A stretch of 25,592 nucleotides of DNA from Prevotellaceae bacterium UBA1743 (GTDB taxonomy: Bacteria; Bacteroidota; Bacteroidia; Bacteroidales; Bacteroidaceae). The DNA lies in assembly GCA_002314945.1 (NCBI GenBank), contig DCHV01000044.1, positions 314-25,905 of the forward strand. Direction: 5' to 3'. Positions within the stretch are counted from its first letter, which is position 1. Each line of letters opens with the position of its first letter. A program made the translations under genes and the position numbers. Under the pieces are notes generated by a model. It had not been told where the DNA came from and did not search any database. It saw nothing but the letters and a program-made list of their open reading frames with translations. Below are positions 8,007-15,319 of this stretch, piece by piece.

Positions 8007-8585
8007 ATGATTCTATTATATCTTCGGCTGTTCTGGACGTTTTTCCAGATTGGGATCTTAGGTTTCGGTGGAGGCTTGAGCATGTTGTCGATAATCCAGA
8101 GCGAGGTGGTAACGCACAACAAGTGGATGAGCATCGGCGAGTTTACCGACATCGTGGCCGTCAGTCAGAGTACACCAGGTCCAATTAGTATCAATACAGC
8201 CACTTACGTAGGATATACAGCGCTACTAAATGCAGGTTTTGGGCATGGATGGGGTGTCTTAGGTAGTTTCATAGCAACCTTTGCCGTCATCTTCCCCACT
8301 TTTGTATTGATGGTGATAGTCAGCAAATTTCTATTGCGATACCACAACCATCCTGCCATCCAAAGTGTTTTCATGGGGCTTCGCCCTGCTGTCGTCGGTC
8401 TCTTGGCAGCAGCCGCCTTGTTGTTTGCCAATCGCGAGAATTTCGGTTCGCTCACCGAGACGCCATGGGAGTTCTGTATCAGCATAGGCATCTTCATCGG
8501 TGTGTTCATAGCGATGCATATATATAAGGTAAGTCCCGTAAAACTGTTTTTCTGTTGCGGTCTCATTGGTATTCTCCTGTTCTGA
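8007..8585 (+). CDS. Chromate transporter (CHR family), second half-size subunit
   Basis: This 192-residue partner of the preceding gene repeats the same motifs: FQIGILGFGGGLSML near the N-terminus, MSIGEFTDIVAVSQSTPGP (about 39-57), INTATYVGY, a GWGVLGSFIATFAVIFPTF segment and FMGLRPAVVGLLAA (about 122-135). It should form a hetero-oligomer with the first subunit in the inner membrane, the two halves usually having opposite topologies. It starts 15 bases after its partner with a strong Shine-Dalgarno sequence. The stop is only 2 bases before the start of the Cache-like gene, so translation may be coupled. Confidence 0.9.
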   Translation: MILLYLRLFWTFFQIGILGFGGGLSMLSIIQSEVVTHNKWMSIGEFTDIVAVSQSTPGPISINTATYVGYTALLNAGFGHGWGVLGSFIATFAVIFPTFVLMVIVSKFLLRYHNHPAIQSVFMGLRPAVVGLLAAAALLFANRENFGSLTETPWEFCISIGIFIGVFIAMHIYKVSPVKLFFCCGLIGILLF

Positions 8586-8587
8586 TC

Positions 8588-9472
8588 ATGAAGTTTCTGT
8601 CACGCTATACAAAAAAAACACTCACGCGTTGGTTTGTCATCCTCTGCATCCTGTTGTGCGGCACATGGGTTGCAGTATGCTATCTCCATCATCAGACGCA
8701 TACCTGGGACGAGAGGAGCGTACTGAGCCATATCAGTCAAACATCGGAGATGATAGACAAGGAATTGGACACACTGAAAGTGAACGCCCAATCCTTGGGA
8801 AAAATGATGCCTCACGAAAATGATTCCGACTTCTGCATGAAGCGCATCACCGACACCTTCCACAGTTTCATGCTCCAGCATCCCGAGGTAGAGAGTGTCA
8901 TGCTGGGACTGCAGACAGAATTATGCGACACGATGGGTGAATATTTCCCCATGTGTTGTCGTCGATCGGGCAAGATAGAAGATGTGCAATTACCAGCTGG
9001 TAAACACCAACTGATACAACACTACGAGAGCGACTGGTATGCCAGCACGCTCACTACGAGAAAGGCTCGTCTGAGCAAGCCTCACAAAATGGATGGAATG
9101 GGTCAAGTATGCAGTTACTGCATTCCTCTGAAGCGTGCCGATGGTAGCATCTATGCCGTCTTGGCTGTCAATTATCCCATTCAGAAAATCGAAGACCTAA
9201 TGAAAGGCATTCTTCACGACGAGGGAGCACGCATCATGCTCACGATGCAGGATCATGTGATAATGGCAAGTACGACAGACACTAACTTGGGTGAAACGTT
9301 GTATTCACTCATGGAGAAAGAAGCGTGGAACTTCGACATCGAAGAATTCGATCGTCTGAACTGGAAGCAACCTGGCATCCTCTCTTATCAAATCGATGAA
9401 AAGCAACACTACCTGTATTATCGTCGCAACGAGGCTTCGGATTGGATCATTCTGATGGATGCCGCATTCTAA
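8588..9472 (+). CDS. Membrane-anchored Cache-like sensor domain protein without an output domain
   Basis: The protein has 294 residues from the ATG at 8588. A basic N-terminus (MKFLSRYTKKTLTRW) precedes one membrane helix (about 15-33). The remaining 260 residues look extracytoplasmic: a long helix (about 40-70), then strands with CSYCIPLKRADGSIYAVLAVNYPIQ style and HVIMASTTDTNLGETL, the pattern of the distal half of Cache ligand-binding domains. Full-length Cache receptors continue with a second membrane helix and a kinase, cyclase, chemotaxis or SpoIIE phosphatase module. This one stops directly after the last strand (DWIILMDAAF). Either the output part has been lost or the protein works with a partner. 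An ATG at 8555 would add 11 residues but overlaps the transporter gene, so I prefer 8588, two bases after that stop. The Cache call is by pattern only. Confidence 0.6.
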   Translation: MKFLSRYTKKTLTRWFVILCILLCGTWVAVCYLHHQTHTWDERSVLSHISQTSEMIDKELDTLKVNAQSLGKMMPHENDSDFCMKRITDTFHSFMLQHPEVESVMLGLQTELCDTMGEYFPMCCRRSGKIEDVQLPAGKHQLIQHYESDWYASTLTTRKARLSKPHKMDGMGQVCSYCIPLKRADGSIYAVLAVNYPIQKIEDLMKGILHDEGARIMLTMQDHVIMASTTDTNLGETLYSLMEKEAWNFDIEEFDRLNWKQPGILSYQIDEKQHYLYYRRNEASDWIILMDAAF

Positions 9473-9491
9473 ATATAAAATCAACATACGT

Positions 9492-10739
9492 ATGAGAAAA
9501 AGCACACTATTAGTTGCCTGTATGATAGCCGTAGCACAGGCATGGGCACAAGGAAAGGATATCTTTCCGACCTTTACGAGCGAGGATATTCCTTACCGCA
9601 TCCCCGCTATCGCCACAGCCAAGAACGGGAACATCGTAGCGGTAGCCGATTATCGTTATTCGCGCCAGGATATTGGTACAGGACGCATCGATCTGCATCT
9701 GCGGGTGAGCAAAGACAAGGGGCGTACCTGGGGCGAAATCATGCGTCCTGATGTAATGCGTGGCAATGGTTTGATGCAACCTGGCAACGAGCGTGCAGGC
9801 TATGGCGATCCCTGCATCGTGGGAGACAAACTGAGCAACCGCATGATAATCCTCAGTTGCAGCGGAATGCCAAGTACCTTCGACGGCACACGAGAACAGC
9901 ATTTAGGTACAGCACGATGGTATAGCATGGATGGGGGACTCACATGGGGCTCACCTGAATACATTGGCGAGGAGATTTATTCTCAGTTCGACCATAGTCA
10001 ATACGGTCCGCTTCAAGCCATGTTTGTAGCTTCGGGACGCATCTTGCAGAGTAGCACTATACGAAAAGGGGACAACTATCGCCTCTACTGTGCCATCTTC
10101 ACCAAAGGTCCCCAGGGATGCAACAATTTCGTCCTCTTCAGCGACAATTTCGGACAAACGTGGAATGTCCTCGGAGGCGCCGACCAATGTCCTATCATCG
10201 GCAAGGCAGATGAAGCAAAAGTGGAGGAACTTCCCAATGGAAACATCTTGATAAGCAGCCGTTGCCAAGGCGGACGAAACTTCAATATTTTCACTTTTTC
10301 CGACGCTACGAAAGGCGAAGGAAAATGGGGTGAAGCAGCCTTCAGTGGAGCAGAAAATGGAGGCGTAGAAAGCAAGCAGAATGCGTGCAATGGTGACTTG
10401 ATGCTACTATCCGTCACACGCACATCCGACAAAAAGAAGACCCACCTGCTACTGCAAAGCGTGCCTTTCGGCCCTCAGCGTTCGCACGTGGGTATATATT
10501 ACAAGGATTTGTCCAACGAAAGCACTTATTCCACGCCCGAGGCCATTGCTGCAAACTGGGACGGAAAATACGAAGCAAGCCAATTAGGCGGAGCCTATAG
10601 TGCCATGACGTGTCAAAAGGACAACTCCATCGGTTTTCTATATGAGGAATGCACTCATTGCGGATGTGAGGGAGGTGGCTACACCTTAGTGTACCAGAAC
10701 CTCAGCATAAAGCAGATAACGGGCGGCAAATATAAATAA
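9492..10739 (+). CDS. Secreted sialidase (GH33-type exo-alpha-sialidase)
   Basis: This 415-residue protein has an N-terminal signal peptide (about 1-20, ending AWAQ). Sialidase hallmarks follow: Arg36 in the YRIP motif, a likely acid/base Asp in RYSRQDIG (Asp60), and three Asp-box repeats, SKDKGRTW (73-80), SMDGGLTW (145-152) and SDNFGQTW (217-224). The Glu-rich EAKVEELPNGNILISSR segment has Glu245 or 246 and Arg257; Tyr369 in GGAYSAMT is the probable nucleophile, followed by GFLYE. It should cleave terminal sialic acid from host glycans in the periplasm or outside the cell. It is a single-domain form without the extra N-terminal domain of many Bacteroides NanH enzymes. The start at 9492 gives a clean signal peptide; an upstream in-frame ATG (9459) overlaps the previous gene. 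No sialic acid catabolic or SusCD genes lie nearby. Confidence 0.88.
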   Translation: MRKSTLLVACMIAVAQAWAQGKDIFPTFTSEDIPYRIPAIATAKNGNIVAVADYRYSRQDIGTGRIDLHLRVSKDKGRTWGEIMRPDVMRGNGLMQPGNERAGYGDPCIVGDKLSNRMIILSCSGMPSTFDGTREQHLGTARWYSMDGGLTWGSPEYIGEEIYSQFDHSQYGPLQAMFVASGRILQSSTIRKGDNYRLYCAIFTKGPQGCNNFVLFSDNFGQTWNVLGGADQCPIIGKADEAKVEELPNGNILISSRCQGGRNFNIFTFSDATKGEGKWGEAAFSGAENGGVESKQNACNGDLMLLSVTRTSDKKKTHLLLQSVPFGPQRSHVGIYYKDLSNESTYSTPEAIAANWDGKYEASQLGGAYSAMTCQKDNSIGFLYEECTHCGCEGGGYTLVYQNLSIKQITGGKYK

Positions 10740-10773
10740 GTTCCCCATTGAGTACAGTCTCAGGAAAACTTAT
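10736..10773. terminator. Possible bidirectional terminator between convergent genes
   Basis: ATAAGTT (10736-10742) and AACTTAT (10767-10773) form an inverted repeat that spans the sialidase stop and the DUF5606 stop, with an inner TGAG/CTCA hairpin. The stem has mismatches and no clean T-run on either strand, so this is a weak call. Confidence 0.25.
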
Positions 10774-11189
10774 GCTTCTTCGGTTTCCTCAGCAGGTTCC
10801 TCGAAATCGGCAAAACCATTCTCCACGAGGATGTTGTACCACAGAATGAGTTTCTTCATATCTGCGGGATAGACGCGATCACGATCGAAGTTGGGAAGCA
10901 CCTCGTTGAGGAATGCAGATAGTTCTTCCTTGCTTGCTGTCTTTGGATCAATCTCCACCAATTTCCCTTCCTGACGTGTCTGAATATTCTTGAACACCTG
11001 GCGCAAGGGTACTTCCTCTTCGTCGGTAAACATGGCGATATTGGCCAAGGAAATCACTTTCTTATCACCAAAGATAGGCATCTTCTTGTGAGTGGAATCA
11101 ATACATTCCACAATCAGACCATTGTTGGTACGCGATACGAGCTTGAACAAGCCCGATTTTCCGGAAATAGATAAAATCAGTTCTAACAT
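10770..11189 (-). CDS. DUF5606 family protein
   Basis: A 139-residue protein of a Bacteroidetes family known only as DUF5606. The N-terminus (LELILSISGKSGLFKLVS) and the following IVECIDSTHKKMPIFGDKKV suggest a small beta-barrel-like domain of about 60 residues. A helical C-terminal part includes NFDRDRVYPADMKKLILWYN and an acidic tail (about 128-139). No signal peptide or membrane helix is seen, so it is cytoplasmic. It is the last gene of the nusB-yajC-ybbR-coaE group, 10 bases after coaE. The function is unknown. Confidence 0.83.
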   Translation of the reverse strand: MLELILSISGKSGLFKLVSRTNNGLIVECIDSTHKKMPIFGDKKVISLANIAMFTDEEEVPLRQVFKNIQTRQEGKLVEIDPKTASKEELSAFLNEVLPNFDRDRVYPADMKKLILWYNILVENGFADFEEPAEETEEA

Positions 11190-11199
11190 TTTTCTTTTA

Positions 11200-11805
11200 T
11201 CATTTATTGTTTATACTGTTCAATTTTTCTACGATACTCCCCAAGTGAGTACGTAATTGTTTCTCTTCCTCCCCATCATTCCACAGAATCCAGTCTGCCC
11301 GCATACGATACGAGGCAGCCTTCTGAATATTCATGCGATGTAAAATTTGCTCACGCGAGGAATGGTCGCGTTGCATAGCGCGCCTAAGACGAGTCTCGTC
11401 CGAAGCATCCACGTAGATAACCTTATCCACCTGAGTATCGAAGCCACAGTCGTATAGAATAGCACTTTCCATCCCGACTACAGACACTTTTTGTTGTTCC
11501 ACCCACAGACGGAAATCCTCTAATACAACGGGATGCACAATTGCATTGACCTGCTCGGCATGAACGGGGGAAGAAAAGAGGAAAGAAGCCAATTTCTCAC
11601 GTATGAGATGGCCCTGATTATCGTACAGAGCGCCCTCATCCACTAATGCTTCGAGTCGTTCACGAATGAAAGGGTTTTCCTCGTTCAACCGCTTTGCCTC
11701 GCGATCGCAATCATATACAGGAATTCCCCACACAGAGGAAAGCATACGAGATATGTAGCTTTTTCCGCCACCAATTCCACCTGTAATGCCAACCCGAATT
11801 GTCAT
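11200..11805 (-). CDS. coaE: Dephospho-CoA kinase
   Basis: CoaE phosphorylates dephospho-CoA at the ribose 3' hydroxyl, the last step of coenzyme A synthesis. The 201-residue length is typical. The P-loop GITGGIGGGKS (residues 6-16) with Lys15 and Ser16 is intact. The conserved YDCDREAK (about 31-38), the lid region with Arg-rich RLRRAMQRDHSS (about 139-150) and DWILWNDG near the C-terminus fit the family. The start overlaps the end of the YbbR-like gene by 4 bases (ATGA), implying translational coupling. Confidence 0.95.
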   Translation of the reverse strand: MTIRVGITGGIGGGKSYISRMLSSVWGIPVYDCDREAKRLNEENPFIRERLEALVDEGALYDNQGHLIREKLASFLFSSPVHAEQVNAIVHPVVLEDFRLWVEQQKVSVVGMESAILYDCGFDTQVDKVIYVDASDETRLRRAMQRDHSSREQILHRMNIQKAASYRMRADWILWNDGEEEKQLRTHLGSIVEKLNSINNK

Positions 11806-12809
11806 TCTTCTTCCTCCTCCTTCTCGACTTTTTCGATCAGGTAATCCACTTCCGAGGGATTGATACGTACATTAGACACTCCATCTGGCACCGAGCGTAG
11901 GCGCAGATGATACTTCTCCGGCACATTGTTCAGAAGTTCTTCGTAAGTGGGAGCCAACACGAAACTTTCAGGATTGAAATCATTATAATGGGTTGCACCT
12001 ACACGATACGTGATTTGCACAGAGGAAGGGAATGTACGCAACTGCATATTGGCAGGAAAATTCAGTCCTACAATGGGGACTGTTATCGTCTTGTCAGTAA
12101 AGAAATCCACCTTGGCTGTCACCTTGACATCAGAAGGTTCGTATTTGACCCCCAACATAGGTCGGAATCCAGCAGAGCGAGTAGTTGTCTTACGCAACTC
12201 AAGCATATCCACAGGTTGTGTATAGGCCGCCCTCATCGTATCAAGTACGAAATCGGGCGCATACACCAACACCGAATCGGGGACGCAAGACACCTCGGTC
12301 AGATACGTCTGAGGTGAAGAAGTGATTGTTCCAGTCACTTTGATAGGTAATCGGGCAAACACGCCACGATTGTAATAGAACATCAGTGTATCAGTAGTCA
12401 AACTCTGTACCCTGGAAGTACTTTCCAATTGCCGTTGAATCATCTGTATGACACTATTGACAGAAACAATTGCTCGTCCGCAGGCCAATCCTTTGTCATA
12501 CTGTCTGAAATCCAACACCACTGGCTTTATTGCCCCTTTTCTGCGATAAGGTAGTAAAACTGCCCCCTTGTCACGTACCTTGGCAGTAACCTGAGATGGA
12601 AGTTCTGTAGCAATAACAACATCCTCGGGGACGTTCGCCAACTGCAAAGGAACAGTCACACCCACCTCGAACGTCTCATCTAAGGTCTGCAACAGCCAAA
12701 AAAAGCCAGATACCGCCAGAAAAAAGAGAAAGACCAAGAACTCCTTGCTGATTAAACGCGCGAAGAAGTGCCAGGTCTTTTTCCAGATTCCGTGTAAATG
12801 GCTATCCAT
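11802..12809 (-). CDS. YbbR/CdaR-like domain membrane protein
   Basis: A 335-residue protein with one N-terminal membrane helix (about 23-41) and a large exported part. The stretch LANVPEDVVIATELPSQVTA followed by KVRDKGAVLL (about 57-86) matches the repeated YbbR beta-domain pattern, and a similar pattern recurs around residues 165-185 and later. In Firmicutes CdaR proteins of this type bind and regulate the c-di-AMP cyclase CdaA. In Bacteroidetes the protein is usually encoded in this nusB-coaE cluster instead, and its partner is less clear. The C-terminus is a run of Lys and Glu. It is 12 bases after yajC and overlaps coaE. The family is likely; the c-di-AMP link is inference. Confidence 0.8.
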   Translation of the reverse strand: MDSHLHGIWKKTWHFFARLISKEFLVFLFFLAVSGFFWLLQTLDETFEVGVTVPLQLANVPEDVVIATELPSQVTAKVRDKGAVLLPYRRKGAIKPVVLDFRQYDKGLACGRAIVSVNSVIQMIQRQLESTSRVQSLTTDTLMFYYNRGVFARLPIKVTGTITSSPQTYLTEVSCVPDSVLVYAPDFVLDTMRAAYTQPVDMLELRKTTTRSAGFRPMLGVKYEPSDVKVTAKVDFFTDKTITVPIVGLNFPANMQLRTFPSSVQITYRVGATHYNDFNPESFVLAPTYEELLNNVPEKYHLRLRSVPDGVSNVRINPSEVDYLIEKVEKEEEEE

Positions 12810-12821
12810 GCTGGGGAAAGC

Positions 12822-13130
12822 TTATTTCTGGGGCGTAGCGGAAGATGCGGCATCCGCATATACAGAATTGCGATCGATCTTGATGACAACACCCTTGGAA
12901 ATCTCTACCATCAGAGCATTGTCAGCCTCTTCTATCTGCTTCACTACACCATAAATACCGCCAGCTGTAACGATGGCTTGGCCAATAGTGATAGAGTTTC
13001 TGAATTTCTGAATCTCCTTCTGCTTCTTCTGCTGAGGACGAATCATAAAGAACCACATGATGGCAAAAATAGCCACCATCATCAAAAGCATAGACATACT
13101 GGAGCCTTGTGCTTGTAAAATTTGCATCAT
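12822..13130 (-). CDS. yajC: Preprotein translocase subunit YajC
   Basis: A 102-residue protein with the classic YajC layout: a single membrane helix (about 13-31) running into MIRPQQKKQKE, then a soluble domain with GQAIVTAGGIYGVV (about 50-63) and VVIKIDRNSVYA. YajC associates with SecDF at the SecYEG translocon and helps protein export. Length and motifs are standard. It lies 5 bases after nusB in the same operon. Confidence 0.95.
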   Translation of the reverse strand: MMQILQAQGSSMSMLLMMVAIFAIMWFFMIRPQQKKQKEIQKFRNSITIGQAIVTAGGIYGVVKQIEEADNALMVEISKGVVIKIDRNSVYADAASSATPQK

Positions 13131-13135
13131 AATTA

Positions 13136-14071
13136 TTACTTGTTATTAGTTTTTATCAACTTGTTTTCTGCCAAAAGTTTCTTGGCTATAGTATCAAGGG
13201 TCGCATTGACATAACGCGGACTCTGAGGGGTGCCATACATCTTGGCAAGTTCCACATATTCATTGATACTGACACTGACAGGAATCGAGGGGAATGTGAT
13301 AATTTCGGCCAAAGCCACCATCAACACTACCCTATCTATCAACGCGATGCGATCCAATTCCCAACGACGTGTGGTACCAGCGATGAGCGAACGATAATAG
13401 GAGGCATTGGCCAACGTATGATGAAGCAGCTTGATGGCATATTCCCTATCGTTGAGATCCTTGTATTCGGGCATCAAAGGTTCATCGGCAGTACTTGTTT
13501 CCTGAAAACGGTTGATGGTCTTCAAGACAAAGGTATCCACGATTGTTTTGTCATCATTCCAATACACATTGAATTCCTCCAGAAAACTGTCGAGATCCTC
13601 GTTGTTGCAAACGAACTCACGATAAATCTTACGCCACAGTTCCCTATCCTCTTGATAAGAACGGGTTGGATTCTCCATATACGTCTTATATGTCTCGCTT
13701 TCCTCAATACGAGCAAACAATAAGCGGAGAAATTCAGGATAGTCCGCCCAATGAAAACGCACAACCTCGGAAAATTCAAGAAGCTGCTTATTCGAGGATA
13801 ATTGGAGAATGAATCGGTTGTTAACAAACTTGGAGTTCAACGATACATCCTCATTCAAGCGTTTAGCACGTGCCTCTTTGATATCCAGGGTTTTTTCTGC
13901 CATTCTGTTCAATTCGACCATAAGTAGCAGCATATAGTGATACAAGTCATACGCCAAGGATAGGCTCTTGAGCAATTCCTTCTCGGCCCCATCCATCGTC
14001 ATACCTTCGTTGAGACAGAAGGAATATACTGTTTGTATCTCTTTAATTCGTATAAGTTCTCGATTTATCAT
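13136..14071 (-). CDS. nusB: Transcription antitermination factor NusB, long Bacteroidetes form
   Basis: The C-terminal third (about 205-305) is the NusB fold, with YYRSLIAGTTRRWELDRIAL, IDRVVLMVALAEI and the signature PSIPVSVSINEYVELAKMYG. NusB binds boxA RNA with NusE (S10) and promotes rRNA antitermination. The preceding 200 residues are an extra, largely helical region, giving 311 residues against about 140 in E. coli; a longer form is usual in this phylum. The ATG at 14071 (MINRELIRIKEIQ) is chosen because it starts the conserved part and lies just after a TAnnTTTG promoter. The frame continues open to 14260, but that extension crosses the promoter and is low-complexity. It is the first gene of a five-gene operon. 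Confidence 0.9.
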   Translation of the reverse strand: MINRELIRIKEIQTVYSFCLNEGMTMDGAEKELLKSLSLAYDLYHYMLLLMVELNRMAEKTLDIKEARAKRLNEDVSLNSKFVNNRFILQLSSNKQLLEFSEVVRFHWADYPEFLRLLFARIEESETYKTYMENPTRSYQEDRELWRKIYREFVCNNEDLDSFLEEFNVYWNDDKTIVDTFVLKTINRFQETSTADEPLMPEYKDLNDREYAIKLLHHTLANASYYRSLIAGTTRRWELDRIALIDRVVLMVALAEIITFPSIPVSVSINEYVELAKMYGTPQSPRYVNATLDTIAKKLLAENKLIKTNNK

Positions 14072-14095
14072 GTCTTGTCGTTTCGAAACGTTTGG

Positions 14096-14103
14096 CAAAA
14101 GTA
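14096..14103 (-). promoter_or_regulatory. -7 promoter element of the nusB operon
   Basis: On the minus strand TACTTTTG (14103-14096) matches TAnnTTTG and lies 24 bases before the nusB ATG. A perfect 12-base palindrome (CGTTTCGAAACG, 14079-14090) covers the expected start point of transcription. A TTG lies 22 bases upstream of the -7 element, slightly far for a -33. Confidence 0.58.
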
Positions 14104-14142
14104 AGCAATTTCGCCCAAATAGGCACAATTTTCCCCGTTTTT

Positions 14143-14174
14143 TTTGGAGGAATGGGAAATTATGCTGAATTTTG
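14143..14174 (+). promoter_or_regulatory. Candidate promoter of the PUR-family gene
   Basis: TTTG (14143-14146) and GAATTTTG (14167-14174) are 20 bases apart, the normal Bacteroidetes -33/-7 spacing, but the -7 begins with G instead of T. The ATG follows 29 bases later. It is divergent from the nusB promoter. Confidence 0.4.
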
Positions 14175-14203
14175 GAGTCGAATACATCAATAAATAGCAA
14201 GAC

Positions 14204-14536
14204 ATGGAATCCCAAAAAGAAACCAACAACGACAAAGAAAGGGACATTTTGTACTCCCAATCAATCAAGGCCGGGCATCGTATGTATTACCTGGATGTAA
14301 AGAAAAACCGACGTGAAGAATTGTACATAAGCATCACGGAGAGCAAAAAGAAAATCGATGAATCTCAGGATTTGCAACAGGTAAGTTATGAGAAACACAA
14401 GATTTTCATTTACAAGGAAGATTTTCAGAAATTTGTGGATTGCTTCCAGCACGTAGTGGATTTCATAGAAAAAGAACAGGGGGAGGCCGAACCGCGAGCT
14501 GAAAACAACGACATTCAGATAGATATGGACTTCTGA
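14204..14536 (+). CDS. PUR family DNA/RNA-binding protein (DUF3276)
   Basis: A 110-residue cytoplasmic protein of the bacterial PUR-alpha-like family. The PUR repeat shows as LYSQSIKAGHRMYYLDVKKN (about 16-35), strand motif RREELYISITESKK and KIFIYKEDFQKFVDCFQHVV (about 66-85), followed by an acidic tail ending in QIDMDF. Related PUR domains bind single-stranded purine-rich DNA and RNA. The cellular role in Bacteroidetes is not established. It is a single-gene unit, divergent from the nusB operon. Confidence 0.88.
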   Translation: MESQKETNNDKERDILYSQSIKAGHRMYYLDVKKNRREELYISITESKKKIDESQDLQQVSYEKHKIFIYKEDFQKFVDCFQHVVDFIEKEQGEAEPRAENNDIQIDMDF

Positions 14537-14626
14537 CAGACAACAGAATTTCCTGCAAAATAAGGAAAACGGGAGCAGTAAAACAAAAAAATACAAGGAT
14601 TCATGTAGGGAATCAACATTTTTTTG

Positions 14627-14634
14627 TACCTTTG
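14627..14634 (+). promoter_or_regulatory. -7 promoter element of the rplY operon
   Basis: TACCTTTG followed by CG is a perfect TAnnTTTG. It lies 85 bases before the rplY ATG, leaving a leader of about 78 bases. No clear -33 TTTG is visible. The leader could hold autoregulatory structure, as ribosomal protein leaders often do, but I see no strong hairpin. Confidence 0.62.
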
Positions 14635-14719
14635 CGCCCGCTTTCGGAGCCGTGTGATGGCGAATTAGGCATTTAGAGAAAATAACTTAATTTAGAGTAA
14701 CACATTAAAATTAAAAAAA

Positions 14720-15313
14720 ATGAAAACAATTCAAGTAAAAGGTACAGCCCGTACTGCTACTGGCAAAAAGGCAACCCGTGAAATCCGCAAGTCTGGTGCA
14801 GTTCCTTGCAACCTGTATGGTGAGGCTAAGGGTGAAAATGGTCTGCCCGTAGCATTGAGTTTCTCAGCTACCCAGGACGAACTGCGTAAGTTGGTATATT
14901 CTCCAGATATCTACTGGGTTCAGTTGAACATCGATGGCAAGGAGTGCAAGGCTATCATGAAGGAATTGCAGTTCCATCCCGTAAGTGACCAGTTGCTTCA
15001 CGTTGATTTCTATGAAATCACCGATGAGAAGCCTATCATCATGGAAGTGCCCATCAAGTTGAATGGTTTGGCTGAAGGTGTGAAAGCCGGTGGTAAGTTG
15101 GCAGCCAGCGTACGTAAGTTGAAAGTTCGCGCTCCCTACACAGCCATCCCCGAGAAGTTGAATATCGACGTTACAAGTTTAGGTTTGGGCAAGACTATCA
15201 AGGTTGCTGAACTTTCTTTCGAAGGCCTGGAACTCGTCACCAGCCCCAGCGTTGTAGTATGTCAGGTGAAGATGACACGTAGTGCCATGAGTGCCGCTGC
15301 TGCCGCTAAGTAA
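14720..15313 (+). CDS. rplY: 50S ribosomal protein L25 (long, CTC-type)
   Basis: L25 binds 5S rRNA in the large ribosomal subunit. This 197-residue form has the N-terminal L25 domain (about 1-95; VKGTARTATGKKATREIRKS, GAVPCNLYGE, LQFHPVSDQLLHVDFYEI) and the C-terminal beta domain of the CTC type (about 100-185; VPIKLNGLAEGVKAGG, GLELVTSPSVVVCQV). The tail is Ala-rich. The ATG follows an A-rich leader. pth begins 6 bases after the stop, the common rplY-pth arrangement. Confidence 0.96.
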   Translation: MKTIQVKGTARTATGKKATREIRKSGAVPCNLYGEAKGENGLPVALSFSATQDELRKLVYSPDIYWVQLNIDGKECKAIMKELQFHPVSDQLLHVDFYEITDEKPIIMEVPIKLNGLAEGVKAGGKLAASVRKLKVRAPYTAIPEKLNIDVTSLGLGKTIKVAELSFEGLELVTSPSVVVCQVKMTRSAMSAAAAAK

Positions 15314-15319
15314 GTTTAG

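Noticed and set aside
14072..14260. N-terminal extension of nusB
   Set aside because: The frame is open, but it covers the -7 promoter element and palindrome and begins inside the divergent PUR-family gene.
14549..14568. TTTCCT/AGGAAA hairpin after the PUR-family gene as a terminator
   Set aside because: The stem is only six A/T-rich pairs and is followed by ACGGG rather than a T-run.
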